This document shows positions 45,361 through 55,244 of a DNA stretch of 64,000 nucleotides, piece by piece. Where the stretch lies: NCBI RefSeq assembly GCF_008035925.1, contig NZ_CP036264.1, positions 8,632,428-8,696,427 of the forward strand, given 5' to 3'. The position numbers and the translations under genes were made by a program. The stretch's first letter is position 1. Each line of letters starts with the position of its first letter. The DNA comes from Stieleria maiorica (GTDB lineage Bacteria; Planctomycetota; Planctomycetia; Pirellulales; Pirellulaceae). The notes beneath the pieces were generated by a model. It saw only the letters and a program-made list of their open reading frames with translations. It searched no databases and had not been told where the DNA came from.

Positions 45361-47463
45361 ATGCCGTTGCTTCGCGATTTATCGCCGCTGATTGCCGGGC
45401 ATTCGGCACTGCTGATCGCGACACTGACCCTCGGTCCGGGCAATCTGGCCGATGTGCGTGTCCAACTGACCTGGGCGGCGTTTCTGGCCCTCGGCTGGCT
45501 GAGCGCCCCGTGGTGGATCGGCGATCACTGCGCACCGATTCGTCGATATTTCGCCGCGATGATCTCCTCGATCGCCCTCCACGGTCTGCTGGCCTGCGCC
45601 GCATCGCTGACCGGACTGGGGATGAAGGCGTACCTGACAATCATGGCCGTCGCTCTGCTGGCCGCGGCGGCGCTGCGTTACGGCCATCTGGTCAGGACGG
45701 CGGTGGGTGCGGCTCCGTGGCCGGTCGTCCGGCCGCCACGACACAGCTTGATGATCACCACTTTGATCGTGTTCTCGGTTTGCGTTTACCGCACGCCACG
45801 ATCCAACGACATTCATCAGTTTTTGCTGCAACAACAGGACATGCTCGCCAACGCCTCGTTGGACGTTTCATCGATCGGCATGTCCGCGATGGACGTCGAC
45901 CAGGCCATGCCCCGCTGGAAGTCACACTATTGGCATTCGTTGCCCAGCATGATCGCGTACACCAGCGGGGTCGCCGTCGATCAAGTCTTGCTGCGTTATG
46001 CAACCATCCCGATCGCGTTCTCGGTGTTGCTGTGCCTGGCGGAGGTTATCCGATCCCTGGCGGGTCGACGTGTCTCTTATCCGATCGTGTTGCTCGCGAT
46101 CCTGGGAAGTGTGTTGCTGTGGTATCGCAACTTCAACGCGTTCAACTATTCGTTTCGGATCACGAACAACCTGTTGCTGGACAAAGACATCGCGTTGTTC
46201 TTCCTGATCCCCGCGACGCTTTGGTTGGCCCGCGGCTGGATCGCCGGCAGGTCGCGGTATGGGGTTCCGCTGGTGGCGTTGCTGCCTGCGCTCCTTCGAT
46301 TCCACCCGTTGACCTCGATTTATCTGCTCTTGCTGGCCGCACCGGTGGCCGTCCTGGTCACCCCCGCCGATCCTCGCGCGATCCGGCGGACCGCGACTTT
46401 GGCCGTCGCGGCCGTTGTGTTGTGCGTCGGCGTTTTCCTGATCGGCGACGCGCAAAGCAACCACCAGCAGATTCGTGAAATCATCCGGATCGATTACCGA
46501 CAGTCACTCGACGAAAGGCCGATTCATTACTGGGTCGGTTTCTACAACACCCTACCGGGCACTCCGCTGCCGAGTGACACGACCGAGTGGGTCGGCGATC
46601 GGCTGCAGTTGAAACACTCGGTGATCACCGGATGCGGGCTGTTGGCGATGATGCAGATCGGCGTGCTGGTGCTGGGCGTGGCAACTTGGCGGGGAAAACG
46701 TGCTGATTCCAGGCGTCTGCTAGCATCGGGATGGCGCCTGCTGGGGTCGGGGCTGGTTGCCGCCGGGATGTTGTGGGGCATGTGGCTGGTCTCGGGCGTC
46801 TTCCTGACGCGGCTTCCGCACTACGCCGCCGGCTATGAACGATTGCATTGGTTTGCCTATCCGATCGCTTTGACCGTCGTCGCCGGGGCGCTCTCATGTT
46901 GCGTCCCGCGTGGCGTTCGCCGAACGACCGGCATCGCGATTCTGGTTTTCGTGGGCGTCTCGGCGTTGGCATATCGCTTCGAAATCTCAACACCACTCGC
47001 TCGCGCGCGTGGGTTCAACAGCCTGCTTGACGCCGAGCTGGCGGACATGGGTAAACGGCGGGCGCGGTGGCGATCGATCGCACCGGCGCGGACGCTGGCC
47101 GATTTGCGCCCGGACTATTTGCGACCTTCCGACCGCGTGTTGCTGCTGGACCTTGAAACCACCAAACACTACTGGTTGATTCGACAGGGGGTTTTTTGGG
47201 CAGACCCCTACGTCGAGGCGTTTGCCTGGTTTCATCGCGGCGACGATTTTTTGGCCGACCGCAAACTGTTTTACGACCTGCTGGACCGACAGAGTGTTTC
47301 CGGACTCGCCGACTGGATCGCACGGAAACGGATTACGTTGATCATCGACAAGCGTCCGGGCGGCGATGCATTCCTGGCTCGGCTGTCCAAACGGCACGGT
47401 CTGGCGATGCGACGCATCGCCGCGGGAGTCTGGCGTGTGGAGTTATCGACCGTCAGCGGTTGA
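45361..47463 (+). CDS. Polytopic membrane protein, glycosyltransferase-C-like, function unknown
   Basis: 700 residues with about 12 hydrophobic segments spread over residues 10-560 and a soluble C-terminal domain of about 130 residues. The early loop has RTPRSNDIHQFLLQQQDML and later WKSHYWHSLPSMIAYTSG and RITNNLLLDKDIALFFLIPA. This resembles the layout of GT-C glycosyltransferases or uncharacterised planctomycete membrane proteins, but no sure motif is seen. It is divergent from the C39-like peptidase gene and upstream of the ABC exporter, 58 bp away, suggesting co-transcription. Confidence 0.7.
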   Translation: MPLLRDLSPLIAGHSALLIATLTLGPGNLADVRVQLTWAAFLALGWLSAPWWIGDHCAPIRRYFAAMISSIALHGLLACAASLTGLGMKAYLTIMAVALLAAAALRYGHLVRTAVGAAPWPVVRPPRHSLMITTLIVFSVCVYRTPRSNDIHQFLLQQQDMLANASLDVSSIGMSAMDVDQAMPRWKSHYWHSLPSMIAYTSGVAVDQVLLRYATIPIAFSVLLCLAEVIRSLAGRRVSYPIVLLAILGSVLLWYRNFNAFNYSFRITNNLLLDKDIALFFLIPATLWLARGWIAGRSRYGVPLVALLPALLRFHPLTSIYLLLLAAPVAVLVTPADPRAIRRTATLAVAAVVLCVGVFLIGDAQSNHQQIREIIRIDYRQSLDERPIHYWVGFYNTLPGTPLPSDTTEWVGDRLQLKHSVITGCGLLAMMQIGVLVLGVATWRGKRADSRRLLASGWRLLGSGLVAAGMLWGMWLVSGVFLTRLPHYAAGYERLHWFAYPIALTVVAGALSCCVPRGVRRTTGIAILVFVGVSALAYRFEISTPLARARGFNSLLDAELADMGKRRARWRSIAPARTLADLRPDYLRPSDRVLLLDLETTKHYWLIRQGVFWADPYVEAFAWFHRGDDFLADRKLFYDLLDRQSVSGLADWIARKRITLIIDKRPGGDAFLARLSKRHGLAMRRIAAGVWRVELSTVSG

Positions 47464-47521
47464 ACCGCCCGCAACCCGATGTCACCTTGTCATCCGTCCG
47501 CCACGGCGCTACCAATATCGT

Positions 47522-49456
47522 ATGCCTACACTGCCCAGTCGCCACCGATTTGCTGCCTACCGTCAGAAAGTCCGCCAGCGAAATGCCCAGAAAATCCGCC
47601 CGACGGGCCATCACGGTGGCGATCGAAGCGCCGTCAAGTGGGGCGAGCGCGAGCGCACTTTTTGGGAACTGATCGGCGAGTTTTGGAAGCTGGTCGGTCC
47701 GCACCGACGTCAGATCATCATCGCACTCTTCTTCTTGACCATCGCGATCGGGCTGCGATTGGTACCCCCGGTCGGCACCAAGCTGGCGATCGATTGCGTA
47801 CTGACCGATCCCCCCAAACCGCTGCCGGCGTGGCTGGCCGAGTTTGGCTGGCCGAGCGACAAGATGCAGCGGTTGGTCTGGATCGCCGCCGCGGTCGTCG
47901 TGATGACCATCCTGGCCACCATCGTCCATCTGTTCAGCCGCTGGACCGCCACCAAAGCCGTCAACCAATCCCAGATCACGATCCGTCGACGCGTGTTTGA
48001 CCATGCCATCCGTCTGCCCCTGGGACGCGTGTACGACCTGAAATCCGGCGGCGTGGCCAGTCTGATTCGCGAAGACGCCGGCGGCGTGGCGGATCTGATC
48101 TTTTCGATGTTGTACAACCCCTGGCGGGCGATCGTCCAATTCGTCGGCAGCCTGATCATCCTGATCTTCGTCGACTGGAAACTGATGGTCGGCGGCTTGC
48201 TGCTACTGCCGATCGTGTGGGTCAGCCATCGCACCTGGATCAACCGTATCCGGCCGCTTTACCGCGACATCCGCAAACAACGCCAACGGATCGACGCCGG
48301 CGCGACCGAGACCTTCGGCGGGATCCGGGTCGTGCGAACCTTTTCCCGATCACGTCGCGAATCGGCCAAGTTCGTTCGCGAGGGCGGCTTCCTGGTCCGG
48401 CAACAGCTTTTCACCTGGTGGTGGACGCGGATCATCGAAACGGTCTGGGAAGTCATCATCCCGCTGGCGTCGACCGGATTGTTGCTCTACGGCGGATACC
48501 AAATCATTCAAGGCGAGCTGACACTCGGCGACCTGATGATGTTTCTCGTTTACCTGACCATGCTGCTGGACCCGCTGGCAACCATCGCCGGCAGCGCCGT
48601 CGGGTTTCAAAACAACTTGGCCGGACTGGACCGCATCCTGGACGTGATGGAAGTCGACAGCGAATTGCCGACCAAACCCGATGCCGTCCATGTCGCCAAA
48701 GCATCGACCGCCGGCAGACTCGAGATCAAAGAGCTGTCCTTCCGTTACCCCGGCACCGAAACCTTCGTACTGCAATACATCTCGCTGGAGATCGAACCCG
48801 GCGAAACGGTCGCCCTGGTCGGTCGCAGCGGTGCGGGAAAAACCACCCTGACCAACTTGATCGCCAGGTTCTATGATCCCGTCGAAGGCAGCGTGCAGCT
48901 GGACGGCCGCGACCTTCGCGACATCAACCTGGACTCCTTTCGCAGCTTGCTGGGCATCGTCGAACAAGAGGTGTTTTTATTTGACGGCACGATCGCCGAC
49001 AACATCGCCTACGCCCGTCGTGATTGCGACCAAACGGAAATCATCGCCGCAGCACAAGCCGCGGCGGCCCACGAGTTCATCGAAAAGCTGCCCCAGGGCT
49101 ACGACAGTGTCATCGGTGAACGCGGCGTCAAACTCTCCGGCGGACAACGTCAACGCCTCGCCATCGCACGCGCGATTTTGGCCGACCCCAAGATCTTGAT
49201 TCTCGACGAAGCGACCAGCAACCTGGACAGCCAAAGCGAACAGATGATCCAACGATCCCTCGAAGAATTGCTGGAAAACCGGACGTCGCTGGTGATCGCA
49301 CACCGGTTGAGCACGATTCGTAACGCGGACAAGATCGTCGTGCTCGAAGACGGCCACATCGTCGAGGTCGGCACGCACCAGCAACTGCTCGCAGGCGGAG
49401 GCCGGTACCGGGACATGGTCAAATTGCAAACCTCCGAGCCCCAACACACCCACTAG
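47522..49456 (+). CDS. ABC exporter, fused permease and ATPase
   Basis: 644 residues from ATG 47522. A basic N-terminus of about 45 residues precedes six membrane helices (IIIALFFLTIAIGLRLVPPV onward) with the type-1 exporter segment DAGATETFGGIRVVRTFSRS. The ATPase domain has Walker A GRSGAGKTT at 434-442, Q-loop VEQEVFLFDGTIADNIAYAR, signature LSGGQRQRLAIARAIL at 538, Walker B ILILDEATSNLD and the H-loop VIAHRLSTI. It is homologous to MsbA-type lipid or drug exporters and works as a homodimer. Neighbours are a polytopic membrane protein and a desaturase, which would suit lipid or glycolipid export, but the substrate is not shown. Confidence 0.93.
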   Translation: MPTLPSRHRFAAYRQKVRQRNAQKIRPTGHHGGDRSAVKWGERERTFWELIGEFWKLVGPHRRQIIIALFFLTIAIGLRLVPPVGTKLAIDCVLTDPPKPLPAWLAEFGWPSDKMQRLVWIAAAVVVMTILATIVHLFSRWTATKAVNQSQITIRRRVFDHAIRLPLGRVYDLKSGGVASLIREDAGGVADLIFSMLYNPWRAIVQFVGSLIILIFVDWKLMVGGLLLLPIVWVSHRTWINRIRPLYRDIRKQRQRIDAGATETFGGIRVVRTFSRSRRESAKFVREGGFLVRQQLFTWWWTRIIETVWEVIIPLASTGLLLYGGYQIIQGELTLGDLMMFLVYLTMLLDPLATIAGSAVGFQNNLAGLDRILDVMEVDSELPTKPDAVHVAKASTAGRLEIKELSFRYPGTETFVLQYISLEIEPGETVALVGRSGAGKTTLTNLIARFYDPVEGSVQLDGRDLRDINLDSFRSLLGIVEQEVFLFDGTIADNIAYARRDCDQTEIIAAAQAAAAHEFIEKLPQGYDSVIGERGVKLSGGQRQRLAIARAILADPKILILDEATSNLDSQSEQMIQRSLEELLENRTSLVIAHRLSTIRNADKIVVLEDGHIVEVGTHQQLLAGGGRYRDMVKLQTSEPQHTH

Positions 49457-49603
49457 CAGGATCGCGACGCATTGAAACAACATTCGACGCCGATGGGCCG
49501 AGTTCACCTCTACAATCGGGCGACAATCGCCTAAGCTTTCGGCTTACATTGGACGCGGCCTCGCGGGAAGGCCTGCGCACCGACCTGCTAGACGGAGATT
49601 TTG

Positions 49604-50650
49604 ATGGATGCTTGTTCACAGCAGTGGGTCCATGATTCCAAAGTCGCGTTGCGCGACGCCGAGACCGATTACTTTCGCGTTTCATCATGGATCTATTGGC
49701 GAGATTTTTTGGTCAGCACCGTGCTGGCGTACACCGCCGCGAGCGTCTATCTGACTGCGGAATCCTGGTCGGTCTACCAAGTCGTCGCGTTTCCGATCGC
49801 GGTGTTTTGGCTTTATCGCGCCGGTTCACTTGTTCATGAAGTCGCCCATCTGGGCGAACATGAGATGCGTGCTTACAAGGTCGCCTGGAATCTGATCGCA
49901 GGTGTACTGATGTTGGCACCTTCGCCTTTCTTTTCCGGCCATCACCGCGATCACCATACCCACCGCCTGTATGGAACCAAGCAGGACCCCGAATACATCG
50001 TCAATTGCTTCCGACGCGGAAACTGGTCCAGCATACTCGCTTACTCGCTGTTGGTGCTGGCATTTCCCATCATTGTTACTGCGCGGTTTGTCCTAACCCC
50101 GTTGACGTTTTTGCACCCCAGGCTTCGCACGTTCGTGTTAACGCGTTGTTCATCACTGATGATGAATCCCCACTATGTGCGAAGGGTTTCCGCGGCCGAT
50201 CGACGCCGCATCACGGCGGTCGAAATTTTGACTTGCATCCGTGCAACATTGATTCCGGCACTCGTGCTGTTGGGCATCAACCATTGGACGAGAATCCCCA
50301 TGCTCTATTCGCTCGGCATCAGCGTCCTGTTGCTCAATCAATTGAGGCTGTTGGCCGATCATCACTTCGAAAGCGATGGGACAAAGATGACGGCATCGGA
50401 GCACCTGCATGATTCTTGCAATTTTACCGGCCGCGATTTTTTCACTTGGTTACTGTATCCCTTCTCGATTCGCTTTCACGCCCTGCATCACCTGTTTCCC
50501 TCACTGCCGTATCACAACCTGCGGGCGGCCGACCAGTACCTGATGCAAACGCTGCCGGTCGAGTCCCCGTACCGTGATTTGCAACAATCCAGCTGGTTTG
50601 CGGTCGCGCGAAAGACCCTTGCTCGAAAGCCGCAAACGACACCAAGTTGA
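49604..50650 (+). CDS. Membrane fatty acid desaturase
   Basis: 348 residues from ATG 49604, preceded by GGAG at 49594-49597. The three histidine boxes of di-iron desaturases are present: HEVAHLGEHE (from residue 78), HHRDHHTHR (113-121) and HALHHLFPSLPYHN (near residue 295), separated by hydrophobic segments (VLAYTAASVYL, FWLYRAGSLV, LLVLAFPIIVTARFVL). It would introduce a double bond into membrane acyl chains or a related lipid using O2. It follows the ABC exporter by about 150 bp on the same strand. Confidence 0.92.
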   Translation: MDACSQQWVHDSKVALRDAETDYFRVSSWIYWRDFLVSTVLAYTAASVYLTAESWSVYQVVAFPIAVFWLYRAGSLVHEVAHLGEHEMRAYKVAWNLIAGVLMLAPSPFFSGHHRDHHTHRLYGTKQDPEYIVNCFRRGNWSSILAYSLLVLAFPIIVTARFVLTPLTFLHPRLRTFVLTRCSSLMMNPHYVRRVSAADRRRITAVEILTCIRATLIPALVLLGINHWTRIPMLYSLGISVLLLNQLRLLADHHFESDGTKMTASEHLHDSCNFTGRDFFTWLLYPFSIRFHALHHLFPSLPYHNLRAADQYLMQTLPVESPYRDLQQSSWFAVARKTLARKPQTTPS

Positions 50651-50676
50651 CCGTGGGCGGCGGGCGCTTTTCGCAG

Positions 50677-50741
50677 TACGATGGCCCTTCCGGGCTGTCG
50701 TCCGTGGGGCACTGCGCGACGACCTATAAAGGACATCGTAC
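50677..50741. repeat. Imperfect cruciform of the TACGATGGCCCTTCCGGG family
   Basis: TACGATGGCCCTTCCGGGCT, then GTCGT, faces GACGACC and CATCGTA across CCGTGGGGCACTGCGC. It shares the order of parts with 55981-56045. It lies between convergent genes (desaturase and the minus-strand gene at 50768). Confidence 0.85.
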
Positions 50742-50767
50742 AACGATCCGCGGGTTTAATTAGAACG

Positions 50768-51826
50768 CTACCGTTGATAGATCGGCAGGTAGCCGTAATC
50801 CAATTGCAGCATGATCAAGTTGCACGCGGTCACATAGACCGGATGGATTTGGCCTTCCCAATTTCCCTCGGGACGCTGCTGGCTGGTGATGCGTTCGTAC
50901 AACTTGGTACGGAACGGCTGCCACAACTCGTCGCCTTGGCGATAAACGACTTGGCTGTAATACAAGTATGTGTAGTGCCAATGGCCGAACGCGCGGGCGC
51001 CGTCGCTGATCCCGTGCAGCTCCTTCTTGGTGTACTCCAGCATCTCCGGGACGTGCTCGCTGTCATAGTCGCCGGCGTTGTACAGTGCCGCCAATGCTGC
51101 CGCGGTGATCGCCGGACGACTGTTGCCGCGCTGACGGCTGCTGTAGCTGATCCCGCCGTCCTTGTTCTTGCAGCCATAGATGTATTCTTTGGCACGATCG
51201 ATCACGTCACCGCTGACCGGGATCCCGGCATTGCGGCAACCGCGCAGCCCCTGGACCTGGGTGATTGTGGTGGAGCCTTCGTCAAAATCATTGCCCTCGG
51301 CCGCCGACACGTACCCCCAACCGCCGGCCGCGGTCTGGGCGTTGCCGCTGAACTCGACCGCCCGCGTCAGCACGTCCACGATCTCGCGGCGACGATCCAA
51401 CAAACCTTCTTCGCCCAAGACCTGCGACAGGAACAACATCGCGAACCCGTGTCCGTAGGTGTAACGCTGGTCCGTTTTGGGGTCGCCGATCAACCCGTTG
51501 TCGCGGCTCTTGCTGATCAAAAAATCTGACGTCCGGGCGATCTCTTTGGCGTACGGTCCTTGCGTGGTCGTCGAACCGCTGCCGATCATCGCCGTGCCGG
51601 CCAAGGCAGCCATCGCGGTCGGATAGACCTGGGTGTTCCAATGCCCGCGTGAAGACTGGGTTCGCGCCAGCCAGGCCAGCGCCTTTTGCGTCGCCGTTTC
51701 CCAAGACGCATTGCGTGCCGCGGCAACACCCGGCCGAGGTCCGAGCGACGATGCGGCGAGCGTTCCGCCGGCGGCCAGTAAGGCGGACTTGCGAAACCAA
51801 TCGCGTCGGTTGGATGAAATCGGCAT
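50768..51826 (-). CDS. Tat-exported prenyltransferase/squalene-oxidase-repeat protein
   Basis: 352 residues. The N-terminus SSNRRDWFRKSALLAAGG is a twin-arginine signal. The mature part has alpha/alpha-toroid repeats of the terpene-cyclase type: ALAWLARTQSSRGHWN, VLTRAVEFSGNAQTAAGGWG, YVSAAEGNDFDEGSTTITQV, AKEYIYGCKNKDGGISYSSR and ERITSQQRPEGNWEGQ. The DxDD acid motif of squalene-hopene cyclase is not seen, so a cyclase activity is doubtful; many planctomycete relatives are exported and uncharacterised. It lies 48 bp after mutM on the same strand. Confidence 0.87.
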   Translation of the reverse strand: MPISSNRRDWFRKSALLAAGGTLAASSLGPRPGVAAARNASWETATQKALAWLARTQSSRGHWNTQVYPTAMAALAGTAMIGSGSTTTQGPYAKEIARTSDFLISKSRDNGLIGDPKTDQRYTYGHGFAMLFLSQVLGEEGLLDRRREIVDVLTRAVEFSGNAQTAAGGWGYVSAAEGNDFDEGSTTITQVQGLRGCRNAGIPVSGDVIDRAKEYIYGCKNKDGGISYSSRQRGNSRPAITAAALAALYNAGDYDSEHVPEMLEYTKKELHGISDGARAFGHWHYTYLYYSQVVYRQGDELWQPFRTKLYERITSQQRPEGNWEGQIHPVYVTACNLIMLQLDYGYLPIYQR

Positions 51827-51874
51827 CGTGATTCCAGACGGGCAAGAAATTCAAAATTTAAGTGTCCACGCGGC

Positions 51875-52774
51875 TTATGATTGTACCGTGCGACCCGCGG
51901 CGGGCGAAACTTCGATTCGACCGACCGACGCGTGTTGCCCCGTTTTCCGCTGACAAATCGGGCAAAAAAACGTGCTCCGCTGGGCTTGGACGATTCGGCG
52001 AATCACACCCGCCCGGCAGCGTCCACACCCCAATCCGGCCCGGTCGTAGACCCGATGGTAGTTCTGATAGCTGCCCTCGTTGTTGAGCGCGTTACGGTAG
52101 GTTCCGTCGGAAAGCGTGCTGCCCTCGTGCTCGATCGCCTCGCCCAGCACCAATCCGATTCCGGCGTGGATCCGTTGCCACTGCGGCCGGCTGAGCTTGT
52201 CGCAGCGGGTGCGTGGATCGACGCCGGCGACAAATAGAATCTCCGCCGCGTACAGGTTTCCGATGCCCGCCACGGCCGCCTGGTCCAGCAGGCCGACTTT
52301 GATCACGCGGCGACTGTGCCGCAGACCCTCACGCAGTTGCTCCGCGGTGATTTTGGTCGCATCGGGCCCCAGTCGGTCGCGGACCTCGCGCCGCAATTGT
52401 TCCGCCGTCAACAACCGCACCGTGCCCAGCCCGCGACGGTCCCAAAACAGCATTTCCTCGCAGCGATCCCCCGCCAGGGTCAGTCTCAATCGCAAGTGCT
52501 CCGGCCCCGGCGGGTCCGCCAGCAGCACCAAACCCGTCATCCGTGGCTCGATCACGATCGCCTGGTCGTCTTCCAGCTCGATGATCACCCGTTTTCCCAG
52601 CCGGTCGATCCCGGTGATCCGGCGGTCGCGGACGCGGCGATCGAACTGGGCGATCGCTGGCTGAAACAAAATCGGTTTGCGTCCGCAGGGCGGACGCTCG
52701 GCGGCGACGATCCGATGCCCCACGATCGGCAACACCCCACGACACATCGTTTCGACTTCAGGCAATTCCGGCAT
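51875..52774 (-). CDS. mutM: Formamidopyrimidine-DNA glycosylase
   Basis: 299 residues. MPELPEVETMCRGV gives the catalytic N-terminal Pro and Glu, with LGKRVIIEL supplying the usual Lys. The helix-two-turn-helix motif is LDQAAVAGIGNLYAAEILF, followed by GSTLSDGTYRNALNNEGSYQ and a zinc finger with CGRC and CPIC (CGRCRAGVIRRIVQAQRSTF). It excises 8-oxoguanine and nicks the DNA. AAGGAAAG precedes ATG 52774, and the gene lies 12 bp after the DUF429 gene, so they are likely co-transcribed. A tail of about 20 residues follows the finger. Confidence 0.96.
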   Translation of the reverse strand: MPELPEVETMCRGVLPIVGHRIVAAERPPCGRKPILFQPAIAQFDRRVRDRRITGIDRLGKRVIIELEDDQAIVIEPRMTGLVLLADPPGPEHLRLRLTLAGDRCEEMLFWDRRGLGTVRLLTAEQLRREVRDRLGPDATKITAEQLREGLRHSRRVIKVGLLDQAAVAGIGNLYAAEILFVAGVDPRTRCDKLSRPQWQRIHAGIGLVLGEAIEHEGSTLSDGTYRNALNNEGSYQNYHRVYDRAGLGCGRCRAGVIRRIVQAQRSTFFCPICQRKTGQHASVGRIEVSPAAGRTVQS

Positions 52775-52786
52775 CGTGTCTTTCCT

Positions 52787-53632
52787 TCAACAATACACAA
52801 ACCCCTCGCGCCGATAACGCGGGTGGGCCTGGATCGCGTGATGGTCGGCTCGCGCCACCCCCAACCACGCTCCCAGCCCCGCCAGCACCGCATCGAGTGC
52901 ATCGCCGCCGGGATCGTTCATGATCACCCGTCGTCGATGCGGCGAGATCTGGACGTATTTCGAAACCGTCTTCAAGATCGTTCGTCGCGTCCGCTTGTGC
53001 GTGTCTTCTGGCGGCTTCCCACCAGACTGCTTGTAACGCTGGTGCGGCAATTCCAATCGCTTCAGGGTCGACGACGGACATGCTTCGACCAGGATCGAGG
53101 ATGCCACGCCGCGGCCCGCTTGGTCATATTGAAACGGCAACACGACGACATTGCGATGGGCGACCAACTCGGCCAACACGTCCCGCATGCCGTGGAACGT
53201 CTGGTAGATGATCCGATAGTGGTAACAATCAAACGGCGTTTGCGTTTCCCGATCCGTGGTGCGGCGAACGTGTTTGGTCCCCAACACCTGCTCGGTCCGC
53301 TCAACCAGCGACTGGCCGAATTCCTTGGCCGAACCGTCGAACTCGCTGGCGTGCGACAATTGATCCTGCCAGTCGCCGATGTTCAACTCGATCGGTAATC
53401 CGAACGGAAAATCGCACCCCCAAAACGTTTTCGATTGCGATGCAATGCGGTCGACCAAGTAGCGGTTGACGCTGTCGCGGTCGTCGCCACCGGCCAACCG
53501 GCCCAGTGGATGCAAGGACGCGAGCCGGAAACTCGGTTCATCGTCAGCCACCCGCAGCGGTCCGGCAGCGGCTAATTCCGCGATCCACGCCGTTCTCCCG
53601 GACTGGGCCGCACCGCTGTAGTCGACTCCCAT
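52787..53632 (-). CDS. DUF429-family protein
   Basis: 281 residues from ATG 53632, which starts MGVDYSGAAQSGRTAWIAEL, the first strand of the RNase H-like fold typical of the family; ATG 53746 would add 38 residues and leave only 21 bp to the divergent trpB. Other family motifs are FWGCDFPFGLP, TPFDCYHYRIIYQTFHGM, VEACPSSTLKRL and DALDAVLAGLGAW, ending YRREGFVYC. The conserved Asp residues could bind metal, and a nuclease-like activity has been suggested for the fold, but the biochemical role is unknown. It sits directly before mutM. Confidence 0.82.
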   Translation of the reverse strand: MGVDYSGAAQSGRTAWIAELAAAGPLRVADDEPSFRLASLHPLGRLAGGDDRDSVNRYLVDRIASQSKTFWGCDFPFGLPIELNIGDWQDQLSHASEFDGSAKEFGQSLVERTEQVLGTKHVRRTTDRETQTPFDCYHYRIIYQTFHGMRDVLAELVAHRNVVVLPFQYDQAGRGVASSILVEACPSSTLKRLELPHQRYKQSGGKPPEDTHKRTRRTILKTVSKYVQISPHRRRVIMNDPGGDALDAVLAGLGAWLGVARADHHAIQAHPRYRREGFVYC

Positions 53633-53767
53633 CACCGTGCCGATCGCGGCATCGTCAATCCGGCGGAATCGCTTTGGGCGGGAGTTCGTCGCGTTGACCA
53701 ATTTGGATGACCGGGGGAAGATGATGAACTTGAAATACGGAAGCATACCTTTTTGGCAAAACTTACG

Positions 53768-54991
53768 ATGAGCAGTGCTCCTTCCCGATCACCCGCCACC
53801 GCATCCGTCCCAGACGAAAGAGGCCGATTCGGCGATTTCGGCGGCCGATTCGTCCCCGAAACGCTGACCCGGGCACTCGATCAATTGGCCCAGGAATACG
53901 AACTGGCCAAGAAAGATGCGAGCTTTCAGCAGGAACTGGACGGATTGCTGAAAACCTTCGTCGGACGCCCCAGCCCGTTTTACCATGCCCGACGGCTGTC
54001 CGAGGCCGCCGGGGGGGCCCAGATCTGGCTCAAACGAGAAGACCTGAATCACACCGGGGCGCACAAGATCAACAACACGCTTGGCCAGGCCTTGTTGACC
54101 TTGCGCATGGGCAAGACGCGTGTGATCGCCGAGACCGGCGCCGGCCAACACGGCGTGGCCACCGCGACCGCCTGCGCCCACTTCGGGCTGCCCTGCACAG
54201 TCTACATGGGGTCCGAAGACATTCGCCGGCAAAAGCCCAACGTGTTCAGCATGCGGCTGATGGGAGCGACGATCAGCCCCGTCGAATCCGGTTCGCGGAC
54301 GTTGCGGGACGCCGTCAACGAAGCGATGCGTGACTGGATGGCCTCGGTCGAGCACACCCACTACATCATCGGCAGCGTGATCGGCCCCCATCCGTTCCCG
54401 ATGATGGTCCGCGATTTCCAGGCCGTCATCGGACGCGAAGCACGCGATCAATCGCTCGAGGTGTTCGGCAAACTGCCCGATTGTGTCGTCGCCTGTGTCG
54501 GCGGTGGCAGCAACGCCGCCGGCATGTTCTATCCCTTCATCGAAGACGACGGCGTGCGGTTGGTCGGCGTCGAAGCCGGCGGCCGCGGCAGCAATCCCGG
54601 CGATCACGCCGCCCCGATGTCCTTCGGATCGCCCGGCGTGCTGCACGGCAGCTACAGCTATGTGATGCAAGACGAAGACGGCCAAACCTGCGACGTGCAC
54701 AGCATGAGTGCCGGACTGGACTACCCCGGCGTCGGCCCCGAACACAGTTACTGGAAAGATACCGGCCGCGTCGATTACATCCAGTGCGGCGACGCCGAGG
54801 CCATGGACGCGTTTGATAAACTGGCCCGCAGCGAAGGCATCATCGCCGCCCTGGAATCCAGCCACGCGTTGGCCAAGGCGATGAAGCTGGCCGCCGAAAT
54901 GCCCAAAAGCGAGAACTTGGTCGTGTGCCTGTCCGGACGCGGCGACAAGGACGCCATGGAAATCGCCCGATTGCGTGGCGAAGATTATTAG
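53768..54991 (+). CDS. trpB: Tryptophan synthase beta subunit
   Basis: 407 residues. Signatures are [20 protein letters not shown] at the N-terminus, [18 protein letters not shown] with the pyridoxal-phosphate lysine at residue 100, [14 protein letters not shown] with the catalytic Glu, [20 protein letters not shown], the phosphate-binding [10 protein letters not shown], and [14 protein letters not shown]. It joins indole and serine to tryptophan. ATG 53768 is chosen over an in-frame TTG at 53753. No trpA or other trp gene is adjacent, so the pathway is scattered in this genome. It is divergent from the DUF429 gene. Confidence 0.97.
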   Translation: MSSAPSRSPATASVPDERGRFGDFGGRFVPETLTRALDQLAQEYELAKKDASFQQELDGLLKTFVGRPSPFYHARRLSEAAGGAQIWLKREDLNHTGAHKINNTLGQALLTLRMGKTRVIAETGAGQHGVATATACAHFGLPCTVYMGSEDIRRQKPNVFSMRLMGATISPVESGSRTLRDAVNEAMRDWMASVEHTHYIIGSVIGPHPFPMMVRDFQAVIGREARDQSLEVFGKLPDCVVACVGGGSNAAGMFYPFIEDDGVRLVGVEAGGRGSNPGDHAAPMSFGSPGVLHGSYSYVMQDEDGQTCDVHSMSAGLDYPGVGPEHSYWKDTGRVDYIQCGDAEAMDAFDKLARSEGIIAALESSHALAKAMKLAAEMPKSENLVVCLSGRGDKDAMEIARLRGEDY

Positions 54992-55009
54992 GCTTCGTCC
55001 CTCAACCCG

Positions 55010-55085
55010 TAGCGGAAGCCGCCAAGGCTTTCGACGCGCAGCAGACCACACGGGAAAAGCCGAAATTCTTGGCGAATTCCGCTAC
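55010..55085. repeat. Inverted repeat (TAGCGGAAGCCGCCAAGGC family), copy 1
   Basis: TAGCGGAAGCCGCCAAGGCT plus TTCG faces CGAAATTCTTGGCGAATTCC plus GCTA. The imperfect arms are about 24 bp. It starts 19 bp after the trpB stop and may act as its transcript end. A related element is at 58627-58706. Confidence 0.82.
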
Positions 55086-55244
55086 CACCTACGATCCTCG
55101 CCGGGTTCTGGGAAACGATGACGATTCGCGGAGAGAGTTCGCCCGACGGCAAGCGGGGAATGTCTTTCACGCCCAGGCCGACATCGCGACGGCGGAAGAT
55201 GTTATCCTTTCTAAACTTCGCCAACAAAAGGAAGATCGAACCCG

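Noticed and set aside
41286-50650. Bacteriocin or lanthipeptide export system based on the C39 peptidase and ABC exporter
   Set aside because: The peptidase is predicted to face outward, the exporter is on the opposite strand and lacks a C39 domain, and no double-glycine leader peptide gene was found.
53633-53746. Longer DUF429 start at ATG 53746
   Set aside because: It would leave 21 bp to the divergent trpB start, and the family's conserved first strand begins at the Met encoded at 53632.
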